Positions 1-5,395 of a stretch of DNA of 6,149 nt are shown here, piece after piece. This DNA comes from Pyrinomonadaceae bacterium. GTDB taxonomy: Bacteria; Acidobacteriota; Blastocatellia; Pyrinomonadales; Pyrinomonadaceae. Position 1 is the stretch's first letter; each line of letters starts with the position of its first letter. The notes under the pieces were generated by a model. The model made no database searches. It saw only the letters and a program-made list of their open reading frames with translations, and had not been told where the DNA came from. The stretch lies in contig JAJAYR010000194.1 of assembly GCA_026786155.1 (NCBI GenBank), positions 1 to 6,149 on the forward strand, given 5' to 3'. The translations under genes were made by a program, and so were the position numbers.

Positions 1-760
1 ACGCCGGTGAATCCGGCTTGTGAACGATTCAAATACCAAGTTCCGTTTCTAAAGACGGCGATGTCGGATTTGCCGTCGCCGTCGTAGTCGGCGGCAACCG
101 GCAAATCAGTTCCCAAGCCGAAGGCGATACTGACGACTCCGGCTTGACTGCGATTGAGATGCCAAACTCCACCGCGAAAGACCGCGACATCGGCTTTCCC
201 GTCGCCGTCATAATCGGCTGGCACGAGTTTGTCCGTCGCCGCGCCGAACTGGATTGCGCCGTAATTTATTGCTGCGTTCTGCGAAGTATACCAGGTGCCG
301 TTTGATGGACGGAAGACGGCGATATTGGCGCGTCCGTCGCCGTCATAGTCCGCCGGAACGGGTTTGTCTTCGGAAATACCGAAGTTGGCGAAGACAAATT
401 GCCCGTTGGAACTATTTAATCTATACCAGGCGGCGTTTGACGGACGAAAAACGGCGATGTCGGCTTTGCCGTCGCCATCGTAATCAGCCGGAACGGGAAC
501 GTCGCTGCTTTCACCGAACGCGATGCCGGTAAATCCTGAAGCGGAGCGTTGCAGATACCAAATTCCGCCGCGATAAACGGCGACATCGGTTTTACCGTCG
601 CCGTCGTAATCGGCGGGAACAAGTTTGTCGGTTGACGTGCCGAAAGTCTTCGCGGCGAAACCGTTCGCGGATTGATTCAAATACCAAATACCGCTTGCCG
701 GACGAAACACGGAAATATCGGCTCTGCCGTCGCCGTCGAAATCGAATTTCGTGCGGGCGG
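1..760 (-). repeat. Six tandem protein-coding repeats with D-x-DGDG calcium loops
   Basis: The conserved GGCGAC core of each unit lies (plus coordinates) at 729-734, 597-602, 471-476, 336-341, 201-206 and 75-80. The spacings are 132, 126, 135, 135 and 126 bases, all multiples of three, giving 42-45 residues per unit. Each unit reads roughly ADYDGDGKxDIAVFR, then a short WYL stretch, then FG-x-x-x-D-x-P-V-P. The units with 'FRPS' (third and fourth) are longer than those with 'RGG'. The pattern matches VCBS/FG-GAP-like repeats, which build beta-propeller blades with EF-hand-like calcium loops. Propellers of this kind often have about seven blades, so more units may lie beyond the left edge. Confidence 0.93.
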
Positions 761-2975
761 CTTGGGTTGAATTAGCGATTCCGCTCGCTACCAAAGCGTA
801 ATCGGCATCAATCACGCCGGAAGTTTCCGTTCGCGCGTCCTGCACGAGTTCCGACGCAATGACTTCAATCGTCCAATTTCCCGCCGCCGGAGTTTGGATA
901 AAGACGTTTTCGGTCGTGTCCACGATGTTTGACCTGCCGCCGGAAGTTGACCACATACTTGTTAGCAAACCGTTATTGCCCCAGTAAATCGTGCCGTCCG
1001 GCGCGGTAACTTTCAAAGATAAATCGTTGATTCTGGCTTGGGTCGCCGACGGACTGCCCATCGGGTCGGCATAAACCATCGTAACTTTGAGCGGGTCGGT
1101 GCTGCCGGAAGCAACGGTTACAGCGTAAGTTTTAGTTTGCAGATTCGTCAGCACGTCGGTTTCGTTGACAATTAACATTCGATTGCGAAGGTTGTAAAGA
1201 TTAGTCAAATCGGGTCGCCCGAAACCCTGGCGAACGCGCGTGGTATTCGCGCCGGGAAGAGTCATATCCCACTGGACGGCGGTATTAATCATTACGGCTT
1301 TAGCGGTCGTCATATGCGGCGCGCTGTCGAAAACGGTGGCGCCGGTCGGATTGCCGAAAATGCCGTTGTGCCACATTTGAAAGAAAATGCCGAAATGTCC
1401 GGCGGTTATCGGAGTCGCCGCACTCGTGCCGTTAAAACCTGCCGTATAAGCGGTGGTTGAACTGCTGGTAGTAGTGAAGATATTATCGTAAAAATAAGCC
1501 AATTCGGGTTTGATGCGCCCGTCGGCAGCCGGTCCGACGCTCGCGCTGGTCCAGCGGTCGTCGGTGAGAGTTGCCGTGTTCAGATGACTGATGCCGCCGA
1601 TTGAAACGACGTTTTTCGCCCACGCCTGCGGACGCGAACTTTGCGTTCCGGCGTTGCTTTGCGAGTTGAGCAGACAGAAATCGTTGAGAAATAAAATGTC
1701 GTCCATCTCGGCGGAAATCGTGGTGTATTGAGTCGTCAGCGAACTTCCCCAACTGTTCGATTGATAAACGGCTTTATACGGTGCTTGTTTGAGTCGGGCG
1801 GTGTGCGTGTAGCGGTTGGTCAAAAAATCGTAGTCGGCGAAAATGCCCTGCGCTTCGGGCAGCATTCCGCGTCCCGCCGGATTTGCCGTGCCGCGCCCGA
1901 AGTTGATGCCGTAGGTTGCCGTGCCGTGGCTGTCAACATTGTTCGAGCCGTGAGCAATCGGCGGCAAGCCCGAATTAAAATCGGTGTGCGTTCCCAAAAA
2001 TCCGGCATCGAGAACTTCGGCACGAACGCCTTGCCCCATGAATCCGAGCGTGTTTTCGATAAAGTTTGCGCCGCCGACCGCGCGCACAATGTCCATATCC
2101 TGTTCGGGTGCGCTCCAGCGGTCAATGAACAAAACGTCGTCGTCATTGGCGACAGCGACCAGTTGGTCGGGCGAAAGCGTCGCTTCCATTCGGAAACCTT
2201 CGGCAACGACTAAATCAACTTTGCCGCCCAAACTTTGAATGTTTCGCGCGAGTTTGCCCTGCATTTGAGCGCCGCGCTCCAGGACCATAATGTTGTAACG
2301 CGCCGTCGGCAAAGTGCGGTTCGCCAGACCTTCGCTTAAAAACTCTTCGAGTTTGTAAGCCGGTTGATAACGCCCGACCCAACGGACGAACGGCAGCTTT
2401 TCGACCGCTTTTTTCGTGGCGGCGTTCATTCCGAACAGATACGAATGATTTGGCAGGTAAATATAATTTTTGCCGCCGAGTTGGGTGATTTGGTTACGAT
2501 ATTCGTCGAGCGGCTGCGTTACGAACTGGACGATATAAACGCCGTCGGCATCAATCGCGGTTTTCGCCGTCAAAGCGTCGGGCGTTGCCGGAACTTCCAC
2601 GAGCGGGTCAAATTTCGCAAACCGCAGTTTTAAATCAAAAGAAGTTTCCTGAATTTTCGCAACGGTTTTTCCGTCCAGACTGATGGCGTAAAAGGGAACT
2701 TTGTTGCCGCTTTCCGCCGTTTCATTCCACGTCAAAACTTTGGTCTTTGATTCGGGTAAATTTATCGCCCGTGCGTCGGAAACTTCGCGCGTCGTGCGGT
2801 GAAACTTGCCGAGTTCGCCCGCGCTCAAAACAAATTGGTTGTTTTCGCGTCTGATTTTCAATTCCGCCGTTTGGTTTGCGTCAACTTTATTCATTGTCTG
2901 CCCAACGGCAAATATCAAAAGCATTGCGGCTAACGATAGAAAAAGCCGGTTTTTGGATTCTTTCATTTTTTTCAT
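1..2975 (-). CDS. Secreted S8 (subtilisin-like) serine peptidase with C-terminal VCBS/FG-GAP-type repeats, 3' end cut off by the window
   Basis: Open for 991 codons without a stop and running off the left edge. It should be an exported serine endopeptidase. Residues 1-33 form a Sec signal (MKKMKESKNR, then a hydrophobic core at 11-25; possible cleavage after VDA at 33). A propeptide-like region lies at about 145-215 (GVYIVQF, LPNHSYLFGM, VRWVGRYQPAYKL). The catalytic domain follows, with Asp323 (EVLDAGF), His350 (DSHGTATYG), probable oxyanion Asn441 (SQSNAGT) and Ser518 (NGTSAATP), in the D-H-S order of S8 peptidases. Residues about 610-735 resemble the beta-sandwich after Kp43-type subtilisins (LKVTMVYADP, INDLSLKVTAPDGTIYWGN, PAAGNWTIEV). 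From about 742 there are at least six D-x-DGDG repeats. The start at 2975 has AGGA 8 bases upstream; a second in-frame ATG at 2966 is possible. The fold and catalytic role are secure from motifs; the substrate is unknown. Confidence 0.95.
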   Translation of the reverse strand, partial: MKKMKESKNRLFLSLAAMLLIFAVGQTMNKVDANQTAELKIRRENNQFVLSAGELGKFHRTTREVSDARAINLPESKTKVLTWNETAESGNKVPFYAISLDGKTVAKIQETSFDLKLRFAKFDPLVEVPATPDALTAKTAIDADGVYIVQFVTQPLDEYRNQITQLGGKNYIYLPNHSYLFGMNAATKKAVEKLPFVRWVGRYQPAYKLEEFLSEGLANRTLPTARYNIMVLERGAQMQGKLARNIQSLGGKVDLVVAEGFRMEATLSPDQLVAVANDDDVLFIDRWSAPEQDMDIVRAVGGANFIENTLGFMGQGVRAEVLDAGFLGTHTDFNSGLPPIAHGSNNVDSHGTATYGINFGRGTANPAGRGMLPEAQGIFADYDFLTNRYTHTARLKQAPYKAVYQSNSWGSSLTTQYTTISAEMDDILFLNDFCLLNSQSNAGTQSSRPQAWAKNVVSIGGISHLNTATLTDDRWTSASVGPAADGRIKPELAYFYDNIFTTTSSSTTAYTAGFNGTSAATPITAGHFGIFFQMWHNGIFGNPTGATVFDSAPHMTTAKAVMINTAVQWDMTLPGANTTRVRQGFGRPDLTNLYNLRNRMLIVNETDVLTNLQTKTYAVTVASGSTDPLKVTMVYADPMGSPSATQARINDLSLKVTAPDGTIYWGNNGLLTSMWSTSGGRSNIVDTTENVFIQTPAAGNWTIEVIASELVQDARTETSGVIDADYALVASGIANSTQAARTKFDFDGDGRADISVFRPASGIWYLNQSANGFAAKTFGTSTDKLVPADYDGDGKTDVAVYRGGIWYLQRSASGFTGIAFGESSDVPVPADYDGDGKADIAVFRPSNAAWYRLNSSNGQFVFANFGISEDKPVPADYDGDGRANIAVFRPSNGTWYTSQNAAINYGAIQFGAATDKLVPADYDGDGKADVAVFRGGVWHLNRSQAGVVSIAFGLGTDLPVAADYDGDGKSDIAVFRNGTWYLNRSQAGFTG

Positions 2976-2983
2976 TTTTGTAT

Positions 2984-2987
2984 TCCT
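2984..2987 (-). promoter_or_regulatory. Ribosome binding site of the S8 peptidase gene
   Basis: On the minus strand AGGA is followed by an 8-base A-rich spacer (ATACAAAA) and the ATG at 2975. This favours that ATG over the in-frame ATG at 2966, although the two give almost the same protein. Confidence 0.6.
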
Positions 2988-2996
2988 GTCGGTGAA

Positions 2997-3011
2997 CTTG
3001 CCATCGGCAAG
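2997..3011 (-). promoter_or_regulatory. Small hairpin in the leader of the S8 peptidase gene
   Basis: CTTGCC / GGCAAG is a perfect 6-bp inverted repeat with a 3-base loop, 22 bases upstream of the start codon. No T-run follows it on the minus strand, so it is not a terminator for a leader transcript. If the promoter candidate at about 3020-3047 is right, the hairpin sits at the very 5' end of the mRNA, where such stems often protect against decay. That role is inference; the inverted repeat itself is plain. Confidence 0.4.
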
Positions 3012-3019
3012 CAGTCAAA

Positions 3020-3047
3020 AAAATAATCCGCGCATTATTCTTGTAAA
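3020..3047 (-). promoter_or_regulatory. Possible sigma-70-type promoter of the S8 peptidase gene
   Basis: On the minus strand TTTACA (3047-3042, 5 of 6 to the -35 consensus) is followed after 16 bases by TATTTT (3025-3020, 4 of 6 to the -10 consensus). Transcription would begin near 3013, leaving a leader of about 38 bases. The area is AT-rich, so chance matches are likely; this is only the best-looking pair in the spacer. Confidence 0.3.
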
Positions 3048-3122
3048 GCCTCGTTCGATAAAATCTGCCCGCTCAAAAATTACTGGCGGAAGGCAAATTC
3101 ATTTTCAAAAAATTTCGTCGAA

Positions 3123-3153
3123 GACAAAACCTTTCTAATTTTTAAAGGTTGTC
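3123..3153. promoter_or_regulatory. Inverted repeat AACCTTT/AAAGGTT overlapping a TTGACA box
   Basis: AACCTTT (3128-3134) and AAAGGTT (3144-3150) form a 7-bp inverted repeat around a 9-base AT-rich loop. The stem can instead be extended with GACA/TGTC (3123-3126 and 3150-3153) across a two-base bulge. On the minus strand the right arm overlaps a perfect TTGACA (3155-3150), but no good -10 box lies 16-18 bases downstream. It could be an operator ahead of the protease gene or a chance AT-rich hairpin; it has no proper T-run for a terminator. Confidence 0.3.
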
Positions 3154-3239
3154 AAAGCGATGTTTGGTCGGTCAATTTTTTCGAGTTGAGAGTGGATAAA
3201 TTTTATGCTATTTAGATTAGATTCGTAAAGCGTAAAACG

Positions 3240-3266
3240 AAAAAAGACGGTCGAAACCGTCTTTTT
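3240..3266 (-). terminator. Intrinsic terminator of the erpA-like gene
   Basis: A perfect 11-bp inverted repeat (AAAAAGACGGT at 3241-3251, ACCGTCTTTTT at 3256-3266) closes a 4-base loop that reads TTCG on the minus strand. The stem ends in a run of six Ts on that strand. It starts 22 bases after the stop codon of the iron-sulfur carrier gene. By symmetry it also has T-richness on the plus strand, so it may work in both directions, though no plus-strand gene precedes it. Confidence 0.9.
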
Positions 3267-3288
3267 GAAATTTGAATTGTCAGGAAAA

Positions 3289-3645
3289 TTACGCCGAAAA
3301 CGAAGTTCCGCAGCCGCAGCCGCCGGTCGCGTTCGGATTTTCAAACGTGAAACCCGAACCCATCATATTCGATGTGTAATCAATCTGAATGCCGTTCAGA
3401 TACTGCCCGCTGAACATATCCACGAACAGCCGAACGCCTTCCTTTTCGATAATAAAATCGCCGTTCTTCGATTCTTCCTCGATATTCAAACTGTATTGAA
3501 AACCCGAACAACCGCCCGGCACAACGCGAACGCGAAGCCCCGCCGTTTCCGGTAAATCGTCTTCGCTCGTCATAAAAATTTTGATTTCCTTCGCCGCGCT
3601 CGGCGTAACCATTACTTCAACCGTCGGTGCTGCTACTGCTGACAT
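3289..3645 (-). CDS. erpA: A-type iron-sulfur cluster carrier (HesB/IscA/ErpA family)
   Basis: A 118-residue cytosolic protein of the HesB/IscA/SufA family, whose members pass Fe-S clusters from the assembly scaffold to target enzymes. The length matches the family (about 105-125). The three invariant cysteines are present: Cys46 in PGGCSGFQY, and Cys110 and Cys112 in GGCGCG near the C-terminus. The tail NPNATGGCGCGTSFS is closer to ErpA (NPNA...CGCGSSFS) than to IscA, hence the symbol; SufA/IscA-type function cannot be excluded. The start at 3645 is supported by AAGGAG at 3661-3656 with a 10-base spacer. The gene stands alone: terminators bound it at 3787-3841 and 3240-3266, and no isc or suf genes are visible nearby. 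Confidence 0.95.
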   Translation of the reverse strand: MSAVAAPTVEVMVTPSAAKEIKIFMTSEDDLPETAGLRVRVVPGGCSGFQYSLNIEEESKNGDFIIEKEGVRLFVDMFSGQYLNGIQIDYTSNMMGSGFTFENPNATGGCGCGTSFSA

Positions 3646-3676
3646 TTTTTATAATCTCCTTTTGATAATTTCAAAC

Positions 3677-3693
3677 GATTCAAAATTTGAATC
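3677..3693. promoter_or_regulatory. Perfect 17-bp palindrome upstream of the erpA-like gene
   Basis: GATTCAAA-A-TTTGAATC is a perfect inverted repeat of 8 bp around a single central base, 32 bases upstream of the start codon. On the minus strand a TTGACA box (3709-3704) precedes it, so the palindrome would cover the -10 region. A second candidate promoter, TTGTGC (3737-3732) with TAAAAT (3714-3709, 17-base spacing), would put it just after the transcription start. Either position fits a dimeric repressor site, possibly for an iron or Fe-S responsive regulator. The identity of any such regulator is a guess. Confidence 0.35.
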
Positions 3694-3786
3694 TTTACTT
3701 TAATGTCAATTTTACACGGGCGATTTGAAAAGCACAAGCCAAAAATCAATTAGCGACGGCGGCAGGCAGCATCAGAAGCAATCAGC

Positions 3787-3841
3787 AAAAAATTAAGCGG
3801 CGGCGAATGTGTTTGATTTAACATTCGCCGCCGCTTAATTT
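3787..3841 (-). terminator. Strong intrinsic terminator after the DUF1501 gene
   Basis: A perfect 21-bp inverted repeat (3790-3810 and 3821-3841) surrounds a 10-base loop. The core of each arm is GCGGCGGCG/CGCCGCCGC. On the minus strand the stem runs into six Ts (3792-3787). It starts 49 bases after the DUF1501 stop codon, so it ends the DUF1800-DUF1501 transcript and insulates the erpA-like gene. The plus-strand side lacks a comparable T-run. Confidence 0.93.
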
Positions 3842-3890
3842 AATACCACTTGACAGAACTGCCGATTGCTTCCGCTTTACTGAAAACGCC

Positions 3891-4730
3891 TCACATCATA
3901 AAGCCTAGATTCGAGCTGCCGAAGGCGTTAATGTTCGGGAAGACCAGGGAAATATCCGTGTTTGAAAGTCCGAACCAACTTGCCAGAGTGGCGGCGTATT
4001 GCTCGACCGAAACGGACGGAATAATTCTGCCGCGCGTTTCGGCATCGTCCGCGCCGCCGGTTACGAGCGTCGGGAAAATCGAGCCGTTCGAGGTCGGTTT
4101 GCCGTAGAAGTTGCCGCCGAGAACCGCGCCGCCCATCACAAAATGGTGTCCGCCCCAGGCGTGGTCAGAACCCGCGCCCGCGCCGGAACCCGCCGGATTG
4201 AGCGTCCGGTTAAAGTCGCTCATCGTGAACGTCGTAACGTCGTCCGAAATTCCCTGCGCGACCGTTTCGTCGTAAAACGCCTTCAACGCCTGACTGACCT
4301 GCGTCCACAAATTAGCGTGTGCATTCATCTGGTTGCTGTGCGTATCGAAGCCGCCGAGCTGCACGTAGAAAACTTGTCGGCTCATATTCAACTGTGTGCG
4401 GAATTTCATCAATTTCGCCACTTGTCTTAATTGATTGCCGAGCGTCGTATTCGGAAAAGTCGCGGTCAAAACCGGGTCGGTGCTAAGCTGCTGGCTGACG
4501 TTTAGTGCCTGCTGCGTGATAATGCTGGCGGCTTGGGTCATCGAATAATCCAGATTTGCCGTGCGGATATTATTCATCGCCGTGCGTCTGGCGAATTCGT
4601 CCGCCGTCGTGCCGAATCCGTTCAAAGTCAAAACTTGATTAAGCGGTGTCGGCGAAGGCGCGACGATTAACGGCGTCGAGTTGTTGCCGACGCTGAAAAC
4701 ATTCGCGCCGCTGGAAATCTGGCTAATCAT
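3891..4730 (-). CDS. DUF1501 family protein, C-terminal part (separated by a frameshift)
   Basis: This 279-codon frame holds the larger C-terminal part of a DUF1501 (COG4102) protein, a family of exported proteins without a settled function. Motifs by residue of this frame: GGFDTHSNQ at 126-134, SDFNRTLN at 171-178, SDHAWGGHHFVMGG at 188-201, and a C-terminal segment YAATLASWFGLSNTDISLVF at 245-264. All match the conserved second half of the family. The nominal ATG at 4730 overlaps the stop of the upstream frame in ATGATTAG and has no Shine-Dalgarno sequence; a TGA lies in this frame just upstream, at about 4750. It therefore looks like the continuation of the gene starting at 5310, moved one base out of frame, and not a gene of its own. 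Joined after residue 193 of the first part, the protein would be about 472 residues. Confidence 0.85.
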   Translation of the reverse strand: MISQISSGANVFSVGNNSTPLIVAPSPTPLNQVLTLNGFGTTADEFARRTAMNNIRTANLDYSMTQAASIITQQALNVSQQLSTDPVLTATFPNTTLGNQLRQVAKLMKFRTQLNMSRQVFYVQLGGFDTHSNQMNAHANLWTQVSQALKAFYDETVAQGISDDVTTFTMSDFNRTLNPAGSGAGAGSDHAWGGHHFVMGGAVLGGNFYGKPTSNGSIFPTLVTGGADDAETRGRIIPSVSVEQYAATLASWFGLSNTDISLVFPNINAFGSSNLGFMM

Positions 4731-4735
4731 CGGAA
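4723..4735 (-). other. Frameshift junction inside the DUF1501 gene
   Basis: The upstream frame reads ...NLNGGADSDD and stops at TAG (4725-4723). The downstream frame opens at ATG (4730) as MISQISSGANVF. Dropping one base in GATTCCGATGATTAG joins them as GADS-MISQ, or, if the skip falls directly before the stop codon, as DSDD-SQIS, and gives one continuous DUF1501 protein. The junction region contains the short repeat GATGAT but no homopolymer longer than two bases. Confidence 0.85.
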
Positions 4736-5310
4736 TCCGCGCCGCCGTTCAAATTCGCCGTCCGGTCGGCAAGCCGTCCGCCCCAGCCGGTGGTCGAACG
4801 ATAATTGGAAATCGTCGTTTTGAATTGGTCTTTTTGGTCGGAATGCGAGAAAAGCTGCATCGGACGCGCCGCGCCGGATTGATACTGCGCTCTGGTAATC
4901 GGCTGCATCAGCGTTCCGACATTGGTGACGACGGCGAGTTTGTTTTGATTCCAGAGCGCGTGCAAATCCGTCATACTCGGATGCAAACCGTAAGCGTCGC
5001 CGTTCATCGCGGGCGGCGCGACGGAAAGCAAATTAGCCCGCGGAATCGCCAAACCCTGCGCCGAACGCGCCGCCGCATACTGACCGTAACCCGCGTCGTA
5101 ATTCGGAATGACGGTATTGTTGCTGTCGTTGCCGCCCTCCAAAAAGACGCACACGAGAGCTTTATAATTGCCGCCGTCGCCGCCGTTCGCCATTTCCTTT
5201 TCCTGCGCGAGAGTGCTGATTAAACCGAAATGACGCATCTGCGTCGCCAACGCCGTCATACTTAAAACTTTGCAGGATGTTTTTAAGAATTCTCTTCTAT
5301 TTTCTTTCAT
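4723..5310 (-). CDS. DUF1501 family protein, N-terminal part with Tat-type signal (frameshifted)
   Basis: A 195-codon frame carrying the N-terminal part of a DUF1501 protein. Residues 4-10 (NRREFLK) match the twin-arginine consensus R-R-x-F-L-K, followed by a mildly hydrophobic stretch to about 36, so the folded protein is probably exported by Tat. Family motifs: LVCVFLEGGNDSNN at 52-65, YGLHPSM at 107-113, LAVVTNVGTL at 125-134, LFSHSDQKDQF at 153-163 and TGWGGRLAD at 174-182. The start at 5310 is chosen because AAGGAG lies 4 bases upstream and the Tat motif follows at once. A longer frame to 5493 would overlap the DUF1800 gene and add residues unlike the family. The gene begins 85 bases after the DUF1800 stop with no terminator between, which suggests one operon. 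It ends early at 4723 in mid-domain. Confidence 0.88.
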   Translation of the reverse strand: MKENRREFLKTSCKVLSMTALATQMRHFGLISTLAQEKEMANGGDGGNYKALVCVFLEGGNDSNNTVIPNYDAGYGQYAAARSAQGLAIPRANLLSVAPPAMNGDAYGLHPSMTDLHALWNQNKLAVVTNVGTLMQPITRAQYQSGAARPMQLFSHSDQKDQFKTTISNYRSTTGWGGRLADRTANLNGGADSDD

Positions 5311-5314
5311 AATT

Positions 5315-5320
5315 CTCCTT
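5315..5320 (-). promoter_or_regulatory. Ribosome binding site that fixes the DUF1501 start
   Basis: On the minus strand AAGGAG is followed by AATT and the ATG at 5310. The spacer is short but the match is strong. It rules in the start directly ahead of the twin-arginine motif over upstream in-frame candidates. Confidence 0.75.
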
Positions 5321-5395
5321 CGGTCTTTCGATTGAAACGCCGGTATTCCGTCGGCTTTATTTTTTGCCTTCAAGATAACGGCATTCCAAATTTGA

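Larger units (their letters stand above)
2976..3239. other. AT-rich spacer between the erpA-like terminator and the S8 peptidase gene
   Basis: I see no gene on either strand. The open stretch on the plus strand across 2806-3138 is antisense to the protease start and then spacer, and resembles no family. The spacer holds two inverted repeats (2997-3011 and 3123-3153) and the possible promoter at 3020-3047. It carries the upstream control region of the protease gene. Confidence 0.6.
3646..3890. other. Spacer between the DUF1501 gene and the erpA-like gene
   Basis: No gene is supported here on either strand. It holds the large terminator at 3787-3841 and, closer to the erpA-like gene, the 17-bp palindrome, candidate promoter boxes and the AAGGAG ribosome binding site at 3661-3656. 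I see nothing notable in 3740-3786. Confidence 0.7.

Noticed and set aside
1..740. Regular repeats with 126-135 base spacing, resembling a direct-repeat array.
   Set aside because: Spacings are multiples of three, the units vary in sequence, and all are in frame with the protease; they encode protein repeats and are not CRISPR or satellite DNA.
1728..2238. Overlapping open frames on both strands within the protease catalytic region.
   Set aside because: The protease frame carries the Asp, His, Asn and Ser motifs through this stretch; the other frames resemble no family.
3790..3841. The 21-bp inverted repeat as ends of an insertion sequence or MITE.
   Set aside because: The loop is only 10 bases and a T-run follows the stem right after a gene end, which fits a terminator; no transposase or target duplication is seen.
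4723..4730. ATGATTAG overlap as translational coupling of two genuine genes.
   Set aside because: The two products are parts of a single conserved domain and no Shine-Dalgarno sequence precedes the ATG, so a frameshift is the simpler reading.
4681..5223. Long open frame on the plus strand (180 codons).
   Set aside because: It is antisense to the DUF1501 gene, arginine-rich and without family motifs, as expected for the opposite strand of a GC-rich gene.
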